A stretch of 64,000 bases of DNA from Bacteroidota bacterium (GCA_016868755.1 VGFU01000006.1:1-64000), one strand, 5' to 3'; shown: positions 42,976-51,657, counted from the first letter of the stretch. A program made the numbers and translations. Notes: generated from the letters alone by a model not told the origin.

Positions 42976-43845
42976 ATGGAACCCACCAATACAAATTCGA
43001 CACCGGTTCGCAAGCCCAACTGGCTGCGGGTCAAGCTCCCAACTGGGGAGAACTACCGCGCAGTGCGCAATGTGGTCGATCAGTACAAGCTCCACACGAT
43101 TTGCGAGTCGGGACGCTGTCCCAATATGGGCGAATGCTGGGGCGAAGGCACCGCAACGTTCATGATCTTGGGCAACATTTGCACGCGGTCCTGCGGGTTT
43201 TGCAACGTGGCCACTGGCCGCCCGCTGCCGGTTGACTGGGACGAGCCCGACCGCGTGGCGCGCTCCATTCAGCGCATGAAAATCAAGCACGCGGTGCTGA
43301 CGAGCGTAGACCGCGACGACCTTCCCGACGGCGGTTCGATCATTTGGGGCGAGACGGTGCGCGCGGTGCGTCGCCTGTCGCCCGGAACAACGATGGAGAC
43401 GTTGATTCCCGACTTCCGTGGAATCACCGACCAAATTGACCGCATCGTCGAGGCCGCGCCTGAAGTGGTCAGCCACAACATGGAGACCGTCCGTCGCCTT
43501 ACGCGGCAGGTGCGCATTCAAGCCCAGTACGACCGTTCGCTCGAAGTTTTGCGCTACCTCAAGGCGAGCGGCGTGAACCGCACCAAAACGGGCATCATGC
43601 TGGGGTTGGGTGAGACCGAAGACGAACTCTACCAAGCCTTGGATGATGTGCGTTCCGTAGGCGTAGATGTCGTTACGCTCGGTCAGTACTTGCAGCCCTC
43701 TCCGCGCCACTTGCCGGTGCAGCGCTTCGTGGAACCCGAGGAGTTTGAGCGCCTTGGTGCCTATGCCCGCACCCTTGGATTTCGCCACGTTGAGAGCAGT
43801 CCGCTCGTTCGATCGTCGTACCATGCAGAAAGGCATGTGCACTAA
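42976..43845 (+). CDS. lipA: Lipoyl synthase
   Basis: Radical SAM enzyme inserting two sulfurs into octanoyl groups of lipoyl domains, 289 residues. The auxiliary cluster Cys are in CESGRCPNMGEC, the radical-SAM cluster in CTRSCGFC, and the C-terminal serine ligand in LVRSSYHAE. Also present: LTSVDRDDLPDGGS, HNMETVRRL, KTGIMLGLGET and VTLGQYLQPS. The length is usual. Its place behind ytxJ suggests thiol homeostasis and iron-sulfur chemistry share a transcript. Confidence 0.97.
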   Translation: MEPTNTNSTPVRKPNWLRVKLPTGENYRAVRNVVDQYKLHTICESGRCPNMGECWGEGTATFMILGNICTRSCGFCNVATGRPLPVDWDEPDRVARSIQRMKIKHAVLTSVDRDDLPDGGSIIWGETVRAVRRLSPGTTMETLIPDFRGITDQIDRIVEAAPEVVSHNMETVRRLTRQVRIQAQYDRSLEVLRYLKASGVNRTKTGIMLGLGETEDELYQALDDVRSVGVDVVTLGQYLQPSPRHLPVQRFVEPEEFERLGAYARTLGFRHVESSPLVRSSYHAERHVH

Positions 43846-43885
43846 GCCTTCTTTACCTTATTTTTAGCCAATTGTTACGAAACGT

Positions 43886-46800
43886 ATGAAAATGAACCGT
43901 ACCCGTCTTTTTGCGATCCTTGGTGGATCGGGAGCGTTGCTCGCTGGAGCCGCTGCCTTTTTAACGCTCAACACCGGAACTGACCGTCAGTACCAGTTCC
44001 GCGGCGAAGGAGCTCAGGCCTCCTTTGCTGGATACAACGACTACATGAACATGCTTCGGGTTAACCAGGTAACGGGCGAAATCGATCCGGCTGCCGTGCA
44101 AGCAGCATGGACCCAGTTGCTCCAAACGGCGCAAAAGACCAATACCCTCAACTGGGAAACGCGCGGACCGGACAACCACGGTGGCCGTACTCGTTCGCTT
44201 CTGGTGAGCCGTGCCAACTCCAACATCGTGTACGCGGGTTCGGTAGGCGGCGGACTTTATCGCTCGACCAACGGCGGTGCCAGCTGGACGGTCGTGAGTG
44301 ATCCGGGAGCAAACCAATCGGTGGCCAGCATTTGCCAGGCGGCCAACGGAGATATCTACTACGGAACCGGTGAAATTTGGATGGGGTATGGCGGTACGGG
44401 CCAAAACACCACGCCGAATTTTGCGGGCCGCGGAGTCTACAAGTCGACCGACGGAATCAACTTTGTGCAGCTTCCCAGCACGCTTCCGGTGAACAACTCC
44501 GGTAGCGCCGCATGGACAGCCGTTGCCGATCTCGAGGCGCACCCGACCGATGCAGGTACGCTCTACGCGGCCACCAACAACGGGTTAATGAAGACGACCG
44601 ACGGCGGAACCACCTGGACGCAGCTGCTCAGCGGCGGCATCACCGACTTCGCTATTTCAAAGACGGGAACGCTTTACGTTAACCAAGCTGGCCGCACGAT
44701 GAAGTCCGTGGACGGCTCTACGTTCACTGAGGTTTCGCAAGCGGTGCAATCACCCACGGCGCTTCCGCGTCGTTCGGGAGGCCGCATTCGCTACACCGTG
44801 AGCCCCCAAGACGAGAACTACGTGTACTGCGTTCAGACCAGCGGCAGCCAGCTCGCCGGAGTGTACCGTACCACCGACGGTGGAGCGACGTGGTCGCGCA
44901 TCGGCCAACGCAGCAACAACTTTGACCCCTTGTGTAACGGCGTGGGTGCTGGCCGCTACTGCCAGGGCATTTGGGACCTCCTCCTCACGGTGAGTGCCAA
45001 AGACAAAGACAAGATTTGGTTGGGCGGAATCACCGTTTGGTCGTGGTCAACATCTGAAGGTTGGGTTCAAGCCTCTACCCTCAACGACTTCGCTCAAAAT
45101 CCGTTCTACCTCCATGCCGACAGCCACGAGCTTCTTGTTGACCCAAAAAATCCAGATGTAATTTTTACATCAAACGATGGTGGCGTGTTCAAGTCAAACA
45201 ACCACGGTGCAACATGGTTTGAGCGCAATTTGGGCTACAATACCTACCAGTACTTTGGGTTTGGTGTCGGCAAGGACCGCAAGCTTTTGGGCGGTTGCCA
45301 AGACAACGGTACCAGCTACTTAGACTACACGAGCGTCAGTCCGCATGGCGTCAAAAAAGTATTTGGCGGCGACGGCGGACACAGCGATATTTCGTGGCTT
45401 AACCCCAAAGTGATGTTTGCCGAGACCCAAAATGGCAACTTCTACCGCTCCGACGACGAAGGTGAGGGCTGGGCCACATTTAATAATGGATACATGAACT
45501 TAGCCAATCAGCAGGGACTTCAGCTATCTAGCTGGATGATGCCGTTTGAGCTTTGGGAAACCACCAACGATGCCCAGTCTCATGACACCGTTCGCTTTCA
45601 GTTGTTACCGGGGATTCGCTCGATGGGCTTTGGCGACGGCGTGAAGCGCACGTTCCGCGGCAAGATTACCCACCCCCAAGCGGCAGCGAAGTTCATTTCA
45701 AACAAGTTGCGTATTGTGGCCGGTCCGCTCACTGCGGTGGCTAACGCCAACGGCGTTGTTTCGGGCGATGCTACCGGCGTGTTTAACGCCGACTCGGGGT
45801 ACTTTGACATCACGTTCAGCACACCACCAATCGCCGAGGTGATTTTGACGTGCAACGTGTACCTGCCCGTGGGCTCCAAAGTGGCCCTTAAGTCGGCCAT
45901 TGGTTCGCTTCCAGTGCGTGCTACGACGACGAGCCGGCTGGACTCGGGTCAGGTGCTGAAGGTTCAAGACCCGATTCAGTCAATGTTCTTCGTGGGCTTG
46001 ACCTCGCACGTGACCGCTAGCTTCCCCAAAATTGGTGGCATCTTCATGACCCGCGATGTTCATGATTTCAGCAAGACCCCTGATTGGTGGCAGATTGCCC
46101 ACTTCGGTAACGGTATTACGCCGCACTACATGAAGATTTCAAACGACGGCAACCACCTGTTTGTGTCTACGTCGAACGGACGCTTGTACCGCATTTCCAA
46201 CTTGCAAGCGGTGCGCCGTGCGAACCAAGCCTTCATCGATTCGGCAAACTACGCGTTGACGGTAACCCAAATTGGCAACTGGACAGGCCGCGTGGTGACG
46301 GGCATAGATGTGGATCCAAACGACGCTAACCGTGTCGCGGTGAGCCTCGGTAACTACGGCAACTCTGCCTACGTATACCTGTCTACTAATGCCCTTTCGG
46401 GCACGCCATCGTTCCAGAGCAAGCAGGGCGACCTTCCTACAATGCCGTGCTACTCGGTTTCGTTTGACAAGGGCAACGCAAACCGCCTTCTTGTGGGCAG
46501 CGAGTGGGGTGTGTTCATGACCGACAACCTATCTTCGACTATGCCAACCTACAGCGAAGAGAATAACGGCATGGCACGCGTTCCCGTGTTCGAAATTGAG
46601 CAGTACCGTACCGATTTCTTGTACGACCCGAATAATCCGATTTCGTCTCCAACCGAGGGTGACATCTTTATCGCGACCCACGGACGCGGATGGTTCCAAA
46701 CCACCACGACCAGCGTAAACCGCCCGTTGGGCAACTCAAACGACGAGGTCGTGAAGACCAAGGAGTCGCTCGGAATTTACCCGAATCCTGCCACCGACGT

Positions 46801-47002
46801 GGTGCGCATTCCAGTTGGCGAAGGTGACGCGACGTTGACGCTGCGCAGCATGGACGGACGCCTCGTTCGTCGGATCGACTTCAAGAACACGGTAGGAGCC
46901 AAGGCAGTGCCGATGCAGCTCGAGGGCTTGCCCAAGGGCCAGTACATCTTGACCCGTTCGCAGGGCGGAACGGCCGTAAGCGAGGTCCTGATCAAGCGAT
47001 AA
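43886..47002 (+). CDS. Secreted VPS10/BNR-repeat protein with type IX sorting domain
   Basis: A 1038-residue cell-surface or secreted beta-propeller protein. The N-terminus has a signal-like segment (FAILGGSGALLAGAAAFLTL). BNR-type repeats recur, e.g. STNGGASWTVVS, TTDGGTTWTQLL, TTDGGATWSRIG, SNNHGATWFERN, SDDEGEGWATF, as in sortilin/VPS10 and photosystem assembly-type propellers. The last about 75 residues (SLGIYPNPATDVVRIP ... GLPKGQYILTRSQGG, ending LIKR) are a type A T9SS C-terminal signal. Substrate or ligand is unknown. It has a strong terminator and no co-directional neighbours downstream. ATG 43892 is an alternative start. Confidence 0.9.
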   Translation: MKMNRTRLFAILGGSGALLAGAAAFLTLNTGTDRQYQFRGEGAQASFAGYNDYMNMLRVNQVTGEIDPAAVQAAWTQLLQTAQKTNTLNWETRGPDNHGGRTRSLLVSRANSNIVYAGSVGGGLYRSTNGGASWTVVSDPGANQSVASICQAANGDIYYGTGEIWMGYGGTGQNTTPNFAGRGVYKSTDGINFVQLPSTLPVNNSGSAAWTAVADLEAHPTDAGTLYAATNNGLMKTTDGGTTWTQLLSGGITDFAISKTGTLYVNQAGRTMKSVDGSTFTEVSQAVQSPTALPRRSGGRIRYTVSPQDENYVYCVQTSGSQLAGVYRTTDGGATWSRIGQRSNNFDPLCNGVGAGRYCQGIWDLLLTVSAKDKDKIWLGGITVWSWSTSEGWVQASTLNDFAQNPFYLHADSHELLVDPKNPDVIFTSNDGGVFKSNNHGATWFERNLGYNTYQYFGFGVGKDRKLLGGCQDNGTSYLDYTSVSPHGVKKVFGGDGGHSDISWLNPKVMFAETQNGNFYRSDDEGEGWATFNNGYMNLANQQGLQLSSWMMPFELWETTNDAQSHDTVRFQLLPGIRSMGFGDGVKRTFRGKITHPQAAAKFISNKLRIVAGPLTAVANANGVVSGDATGVFNADSGYFDITFSTPPIAEVILTCNVYLPVGSKVALKSAIGSLPVRATTTSRLDSGQVLKVQDPIQSMFFVGLTSHVTASFPKIGGIFMTRDVHDFSKTPDWWQIAHFGNGITPHYMKISNDGNHLFVSTSNGRLYRISNLQAVRRANQAFIDSANYALTVTQIGNWTGRVVTGIDVDPNDANRVAVSLGNYGNSAYVYLSTNALSGTPSFQSKQGDLPTMPCYSVSFDKGNANRLLVGSEWGVFMTDNLSSTMPTYSEENNGMARVPVFEIEQYRTDFLYDPNNPISSPTEGDIFIATHGRGWFQTTTTSVNRPLGNSNDEVVKTKESLGIYPNPATDVVRIPVGEGDATLTLRSMDGRLVRRIDFKNTVGAKAVPMQLEGLPKGQYILTRSQGGTAVSEVLIKR

Positions 47003-47027
47003 GGTTTAGCGTACCGCTCGATATCTA

Positions 47028-47056
47028 AGGCCGCCCTTCTGGGGCGGTTTTTTTTT
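47028..47056 (+). terminator. Rho-independent terminator of the T9SS cargo gene
   Basis: CCGCCC-TTCTG-GGGCGG (47031-47047) with nine T following (47048-47056), 28 nt after the stop. Confidence 0.9.
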
Positions 47057-47071
47057 GCTTAAAGGTTTGCG

Positions 47072-47134
47072 AAACCAGCAACCAGCAGCCAGCAACCAGC
47101 AGCCAGCAACAAGCAGCCAGCAACAAGCAGCTCG
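47072..47134. repeat. Heptad repeat array, nine units (CAACCAG/CAGCCAG/CAACAAG)
   Basis: Nine 7-mers from 47072: AAACCAG, CAACCAG, CAGCCAG, CAACCAG, CAGCCAG, CAACAAG, CAGCCAG, CAACAAG, CAGCTCG. The units alternate CAAC and CAGC starts. They fit CARCNAG like the CTAG arrays, but carry C or A at position 5 and so lack stop codons. The array lies between two terminators facing each other. Confidence 0.85.
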
Positions 47135-47156
47135 TTGCCCGTCGATAGGTACTGGC

Positions 47157-47186
47157 AAAAAAAAAACCGCCCCAGGGGGCGGTTCC
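47157..47186 (-). terminator. Rho-independent terminator, minus strand, after the 47211-47903 gene
   Basis: Minus strand CCGCCC-CCTG-GGGCGG (47182-47167) followed by ten T (47166-47157), 25 nt past the stop at 47211. Confidence 0.9.
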
Positions 47187-47210
47187 TACCTACGGAAAAG
47201 GTTGCGGTCC

Positions 47211-47903
47211 TTAGCGGATCGCGCTTTGGATAAACACCTTGAGAATCGGGTGCTCCGGATGCGCCTCGCTCATCGCGTCGGCGGTGCTGCGGAACAGTGC
47301 CGAATCGCGCTGCGGGTCAAACAGGTAAAAATTGCCGGCCGACTGGTACAACGCAAAAATGTTGGCAAGTGAAGCAGGCTGCTCGTTGACCAACTTGATC
47401 AACTCTTCGCGGTGCTTGGCCACGCGAGCCTCGTAGCGCATAAACAGCTGGGCGTTTTGCTCGGCGGCGTCTTGCATTCCTTGGTGGGCCTTGGCTTCTT
47501 GCTCGAGCGTGTCCATCAGCAGCGCCGTATGGCGGAGCGGCAGGTAGTGCGCTAACAGGCGTTCCGAAAGCTGCGAACCGGTAACGCTGTAGTCGGTGAT
47601 TCCAGAACCAACAACCTTTACGCTGCCTTCGATGTCGTCGCCGCGCTCGATTCCGAGGCGCAGGCTGGCACCGTGCTTAAAGCTCAACGCATAAAACGTA
47701 GATCCTGAGCTGTCGAGCGGAAGCTCCGTTTCGAGCATACCGTCGCTCAACGCAAGGGTGTCCCAGGGCACGAGCTGCTCCGCGTCGATGCGGAACACCA
47801 CTGCCGTGTCGCAGTTCGGAACTTCGAGTGAAACGGGCACGAGGTCGCCGCCCGAGCAGGCAGCCAAGAAAAGCGCAGAGGCGCCCAGCAGAGATTTGTT
47901 CAT
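47211..47903 (-). CDS. Predicted lipoprotein of unknown function
   Basis: A 230-residue lipoprotein: MNKSLLGASALFLAAC gives a good lipobox (LAAC, Cys16). The first half resembles the beta-rich N-terminal domain seen in DUF4369-type proteins (VFRIDAEQLVPWDTLALSDG); the second half is helical and charged (LEQEAKAHQGMQDAAEQNAQ). There is no thioredoxin CxxC motif, so it is not a TlpA-type redox protein even though the N-terminus is of that class. The start at 47903, 13 nt after the gatB stop, is preferred to an upstream reading at 47951. Confidence 0.75.
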   Translation of the reverse strand: MNKSLLGASALFLAACSGGDLVPVSLEVPNCDTAVVFRIDAEQLVPWDTLALSDGMLETELPLDSSGSTFYALSFKHGASLRLGIERGDDIEGSVKVVGSGITDYSVTGSQLSERLLAHYLPLRHTALLMDTLEQEAKAHQGMQDAAEQNAQLFMRYEARVAKHREELIKLVNEQPASLANIFALYQSAGNFYLFDPQRDSALFRSTADAMSEAHPEHPILKVFIQSAIR

Positions 47904-47916
47904 GACATCAGGAGAA

Positions 47917-49356
47917 TTAATCGAGTCGACGGCGAAGGAGGTCCGTCGCAACTTTGGGGTCGGCTGAACCGCGGCTGCGCTTCATAACTTCTCCCATAAA
48001 CAACCCAATCAGGCCCTTCTTTCCTGACTGGTATTCGGCAACTTTTTCGGGCCAGTCGTGCAGCACGGCGTCGACTATGGCCAAAAGGGCGTCTGCGTCG
48101 CTTTGCTGAACTAAACCCAGCTCTTCGGCCAGGGCCAACGGTAGCGCGTTGGGCTGCTCGGCAAGGCGCACAAAAATCTGCTGAGCGGCGCTGTGGCTCA
48201 CCGTACGGTTTTCGATCAACGCAATCAACTCTGCCAGGTGCTCGGCGGTTACGGGCAAGCGTTCAATGCTGCTGGCGCGCTCGTTCAGCCATCCCGCTAC
48301 GGGGCCAGTGATCCAGTTGGCGGCGGTTTTGGGCGGAGCCCCCGCGGCGCAGAGTGCGTCAAAAAACGCGGCAGTCGCTTGGTCGTCGGTGAGTAGCTGA
48401 ACGTCGTACTCCGACAGTCCGAGCGCATTTTGGTAGCGGGCCTTGCGGGCGCGGGGAAGCTCGGGCAGCGTGCCGCGAAGCCCCTCAATCCATTCGGGGG
48501 TGAGGCGCACCGGAGCAAGATCGGGCTCGGTAAAGTAGCGGTAGTCGTTAGCGTCTTCTTTGATTCGGAGCACCGAGGTGCTTCCCTTCCCGGCGTCAAA
48601 CGTGCGCGTTTCTTGATAAATGACCTTGCCCGCTTCGACGGCGGCCACTTGGCGCTGAAACTCAAAATCAATCGCCTTTTGCACGTGTCGGAACGAGTTC
48701 AAGTTCTTAACCTCCACTTTGGTGCCGAAGGCTTCGCGGCCGACGGGGCGCACCGAAATATTGACGTCGCAGCGCAGCGAACCTTCTTCCATGTTGCCGT
48801 CTGAAATGCCGAGGTAGCGAACTAGTTGGCGGATTTCGGTCAAGTAGGCGTAGGCCTCTTCGCCGTTGCGCAAGTCGGGCTCCGAAACGATTTCAAGCAG
48901 CGGAACCCCAGCTCGGTTGAAGTCCAAAAGCGTGTGGAACGGGTCCAAATCGTGAATGGACTTGCCCGTGTCTTCTTCCATGTGAATGCGGGTGAGGCCA
49001 ATATCCTTGGTGCCGGCACTGGTTTCGATCCGCACGCTTCCGCCGTTGCAAATAGGCGTTTCGTGCTGCGTGATTTGGTAACCTTTGGTCAGGTCAGGGT
49101 AGAAGTAGTTCTTGCGGGCGTACTCGTTGTATTCGCGAATGCGGCAGCCCAAAGCGAGTCCGAGTCGGGTGGCGGCCCGAACGACGCCCCAGTTCGCGCG
49201 CGGCAGCGCCCCGGGCAGCCCAAGCGATACCGGACTTACCTGCGTGTTGGGTGCCTCGCCATACCCGTAGCCTTCGCCCGCATAGGCTTTGCTGCGCGTG
49301 CTTAACTGAACGTGAACCTCTAGGCCGATAACCGCCTCGTAGCCGTTGTGCGTCAT
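47917..49356 (-). CDS. gatB: Aspartyl/glutamyl-tRNA amidotransferase subunit B
   Basis: Kinase/tRNA-binding subunit of the GatCAB complex that makes Gln-tRNA (and Asn-tRNA) by transamidation. It has 479 residues from ATG 49356. Motifs: YEAVIGLEVHVQLSTRSKAY, YFYPDLTKGYQITQ, LTRIHMEEDTGKSIHD, DFNRAGVPLLEIVSEPD, GNMEEGSLRCDVNISVRP, FGTKVEVKNLNSFRHV; the C-terminal YqeY-like tail ends in GEVMKRSRGSADPKVA. The start is fixed by the ATGA overlap with lpxK and a TACCTTTG box 5 nt upstream. gatA and gatC are not in this window. Confidence 0.96.
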   Translation of the reverse strand: MTHNGYEAVIGLEVHVQLSTRSKAYAGEGYGYGEAPNTQVSPVSLGLPGALPRANWGVVRAATRLGLALGCRIREYNEYARKNYFYPDLTKGYQITQHETPICNGGSVRIETSAGTKDIGLTRIHMEEDTGKSIHDLDPFHTLLDFNRAGVPLLEIVSEPDLRNGEEAYAYLTEIRQLVRYLGISDGNMEEGSLRCDVNISVRPVGREAFGTKVEVKNLNSFRHVQKAIDFEFQRQVAAVEAGKVIYQETRTFDAGKGSTSVLRIKEDANDYRYFTEPDLAPVRLTPEWIEGLRGTLPELPRARKARYQNALGLSEYDVQLLTDDQATAAFFDALCAAGAPPKTAANWITGPVAGWLNERASSIERLPVTAEHLAELIALIENRTVSHSAAQQIFVRLAEQPNALPLALAEELGLVQQSDADALLAIVDAVLHDWPEKVAEYQSGKKGLIGLFMGEVMKRSRGSADPKVATDLLRRRLD

Positions 49357-50408
49357 GGGCGCAAAGGTACGCGGAACCCGTGGGCCTTCCATTCCTGTTC
49401 GAGCCACTTTAGCAGGCGCGGACCGTCGTCGTCGAGCACAATTTCGTGCGGAAGCACATAAACGTCGAGTCCCTTCCAGGCTTTGGGCTTAGAACCCATG
49501 CGGGCCCGGTCTTTTTTGGTCGTCACAATGCGGGTTACGCCGAGGTCCGCGCAGCGCTGGCGCACCGATTGAATAATGCCTTTGCGAAACGGTTCGTGGT
49601 CGGCTAGCACAACGGCCTCAGCCATCGGCACCAACCGACGCACCCCGGCGATGAAAACTTCGGGCTGCCCAATTCCGCAAAGAGCAATGGCACCACCCGT
49701 GGATTGGGAATCCCACTCGGGGGCTCCAAAATGGGCTTCGGGGGCCCCGTAGCGCTCCCAGGAACAAAACAGTTCTTGGTCGGGCCGAAGGGCGAGAATG
49801 CTGCGAATGTCGAGGCGGGTCAACGGATCAACCGGCCCCGGGCAGCGGGTAACCACCACGGCCTGGGCGCGGGCCGCTGCCGCCGGATGCTCGCGCAGCC
49901 GCCCGGCAGGCAGCACGTGGTCGGCCGTGTACCACTGGCCAAACGGACAGACCAGTAGGTTGAGGGCCGCGTGCACGCCGCGGTGCTGAAAGGCGTCGTC
50001 GAGCACGACCACGCCTTCGCGTCCTAAGTTTTTGAGGGCTTCGGCGCGCTGGTGCGCCACAATCACATGCACCTGATCGCTGTGGCCGAAGTGCTGCCGC
50101 ACCATGAGGGCCTCGTCGCCCACGTTTTCGGGGGCGTCTTCAAGCTGCACTTCGCGCACCTCCTTGGTTCGTCGTCCGTACCCCCGGCTGAGGTAGTAGA
50201 CGGGAGCGACGCGCAGGTGAAGCTGCTCCATGAGCCATAGGCTGAGCGGCGTTTTGCCGGTGCCGCCCACGTGGAGGTTGCCTACGGCCAGCGTCGCAAT
50301 GCTGGGCTGATAGGCCGTGCGAATGCGCCAGCGGTAGGCCGAGGCATGCAGCCATGCGCCCAGCGCATAAAGGGCCGAAAGGGGCAGGAGGAGCTTACGC
50401 ACCGACAT
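49353..50408 (-). CDS. lpxK: Tetraacyldisaccharide 4'-kinase
   Basis: Membrane-associated kinase that phosphorylates lipid A precursor to lipid IVA, 351 residues. After one N-terminal hydrophobic segment come the P-loop VGNLHVGGTGKTPLSLWL, YYLSRGYGRRTKEV, GDEALMVRQHF, VVLDDAFQHRGVHAALNLLV, PAGRLREHPAAAARA and TTKKDRARM. The ATG at 50408 lies inside the miaA 3' end (14-nt overlap). The stop overlaps the gatB ATG. It fits with lptB elsewhere in the window as evidence for LPS. Confidence 0.95.
   Translation of the reverse strand: MSVRKLLLPLSALYALGAWLHASAYRWRIRTAYQPSIATLAVGNLHVGGTGKTPLSLWLMEQLHLRVAPVYYLSRGYGRRTKEVREVQLEDAPENVGDEALMVRQHFGHSDQVHVIVAHQRAEALKNLGREGVVVLDDAFQHRGVHAALNLLVCPFGQWYTADHVLPAGRLREHPAAAARAQAVVVTRCPGPVDPLTRLDIRSILALRPDQELFCSWERYGAPEAHFGAPEWDSQSTGGAIALCGIGQPEVFIAGVRRLVPMAEAVVLADHEPFRKGIIQSVRQRCADLGVTRIVTTKKDRARMGSKPKAWKGLDVYVLPHEIVLDDDGPRLLKWLEQEWKAHGFRVPLRP
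49362..49369 (-). promoter_or_regulatory. -7 promoter box of gatB, inside lpxK
   Basis: Minus-strand TACCTTTG ending 5 nt before the gatB ATG, within the last codons of lpxK. It would allow gatB expression independent of miaA-lpxK. Confidence 0.5.
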
Positions 50409-51288
50409 AGCTGCGAAGGTAATTCCAGGCGTCGGTCGCGGGAACCCGTTGCGACACTTTGGCCAGCCAAGTTCGCTGGCGCTTGGCGTACTGCCGGGTT
50501 CGCAGCGCGAGCAAATTGGTCATCGCGTCGTCTCGGTCTACCGGAGCGTCGGGCGCATAAAATTCTTGGTAGCCCACCGTGCGCAGCGGACTTAGATCGG
50601 CAAACGCCCTTAACCCAATGGCCTCGGACTTGAGCCCTTCGGCCATCATGGCTTCACAGCGGCGCTGAATGCGTTCGTCGAGCCAGTCTGACGGCGCGTC
50701 GAGGGCCAGCTCTCGAACCGGAACCGGCCACGCACGCTGGGTTGTTCCCTGGCGCTGCTGCGAATAGGGAACCCCCGTTGCCTGCATCACTTCGAGGGCG
50801 CGGATCACCCGCCTCGAATTTTGCAGGTCCGCCGTAGCCGCATACTCTGGGTCGAGCTGGCGCAGGCGCTCAACCAGCTCTTGAGGGTACCGCAACCACA
50901 CCGCTTCGAGCTCAGAACGCAGTTCGGGCTGGGCCGCGGGCATGGGGTCGAGCCCGTAGAGCAGCGCGTGCGCATAAAGGCCTGATCCACCCACCACTAC
51001 GGCAGATCCGCAGCGCTCGAGCACGTCGCGCACCACCGGTTCTGACCAAGTAGCGTAGGAGGCAGCGGTAAGGGGCTCGTGAATGCTGTGGCTGGCGATT
51101 CCGTGGTGCGGAACCTCAGCCAATTCTTCGGGGCTCGGCCGGGCGACCCCGATGCGCATCTCGCGGTACACCTGGCGTGCGTCGCAGCTTACCACTTCGG
51201 TTCCCAGGTGGAGCGCCAGGTCGATGGCGAGCCGGGTTTTGCCCGAGGCGGTCGGACCGTGAATCATCCAAAGGGCGCCGTGGTTCAT
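50395..51288 (-). CDS. miaA: tRNA dimethylallyltransferase
   Basis: Adds the dimethylallyl group to A37 of UNN-decoding tRNAs, 297 residues. Seen: IHGPTASGKTRLAIDLAL (P-loop), VVSCDARQVYREMRIGVARP, VPHHGIASHSIHEPLTAASY, VVGGSGLYAHALLYGL, LQNSRRVIRALEV and TRQYAKRQRTWLAK. It starts at ATG 51288 after a TAACTTTG box and heads miaA-lpxK-gatB. Downstream ms2 modification would need MiaB, not seen here (MtaB acts on t6A instead). Confidence 0.95.
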   Translation of the reverse strand: MNHGALWMIHGPTASGKTRLAIDLALHLGTEVVSCDARQVYREMRIGVARPSPEELAEVPHHGIASHSIHEPLTAASYATWSEPVVRDVLERCGSAVVVGGSGLYAHALLYGLDPMPAAQPELRSELEAVWLRYPQELVERLRQLDPEYAATADLQNSRRVIRALEVMQATGVPYSQQRQGTTQRAWPVPVRELALDAPSDWLDERIQRRCEAMMAEGLKSEAIGLRAFADLSPLRTVGYQEFYAPDAPVDRDDAMTNLLALRTRQYAKRQRTWLAKVSQRVPATDAWNYLRSYVGA

Positions 51289-51292
51289 GCCG

Positions 51293-51300
51293 CAAAGTTA
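51293..51300 (-). promoter_or_regulatory. -7 promoter box of miaA
   Basis: Minus-strand TAACTTTG ending 4 nt before the ATG at 51288. Confidence 0.55.
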
Positions 51301-51316
51301 GGTTGCCAAAATTCCG

Positions 51317-51324
51317 TATATTTA
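51317..51324 (+). promoter_or_regulatory. Near-match -7 box of the 51328 gene
   Basis: TATATTTA (last base differs from consensus), 3 nt before the ATG at 51328 and divergent from the miaA box. Confidence 0.35.
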
Positions 51325-51327
51325 ATC

Positions 51328-51657
51328 ATGGCTTTTCCCGCGCAGCCCGATCAGCGATCTGCCTTTCGCCTCATTGAGCGCGGAGACTTGACCGCGTTAA
51401 CCTACAGCGCAAGCGACCAAGTTGCCGACCCTGAACTCCGCCAAGAGCGGTGGAAGGTGCTGCACTTGGCCACGTTTCAGGGCAACGTAGAAGAACGCAA
51501 GGTGACTCTGTACTTCACCGCAGAACAGGGGAGGTTTGCCCTGCACACCACCCTTTGGGCTTGCACCGAGCACGCGGTCGTCTTTAAAAATGCCGAGGAG
51601 CTCCCGATTCGCGCCATCGAGGCGCTGGAGTTTCACCAATCTTCAGAAGAAGAGTAG
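51328..51657 (+). CDS. Conserved-looking hypothetical protein (109 residues)
   Basis: Soluble protein without signal or membrane segment. It begins MAFPAQPDQRSAFRLIERGD, has a beta-rich middle (RKVTLYFTAEQGRFALHTTLW) and ends in Ser/Glu (EFHQSSEEE). No family recognised with certainty. The start at 51328 is chosen because the promoter-like word and the divergent miaA start exclude the longer frame from 51079, which shadows miaA. Its last 25 nt overlap the convergent gene at 51633-52154. Confidence 0.7.
   Translation: MAFPAQPDQRSAFRLIERGDLTALTYSASDQVADPELRQERWKVLHLATFQGNVEERKVTLYFTAEQGRFALHTTLWACTEHAVVFKNAEELPIRAIEALEFHQSSEEE

Noticed and set aside
47072-47134. CRISPR-like array
   Set aside because: Units are 7 bp, without spacers and without cas genes.
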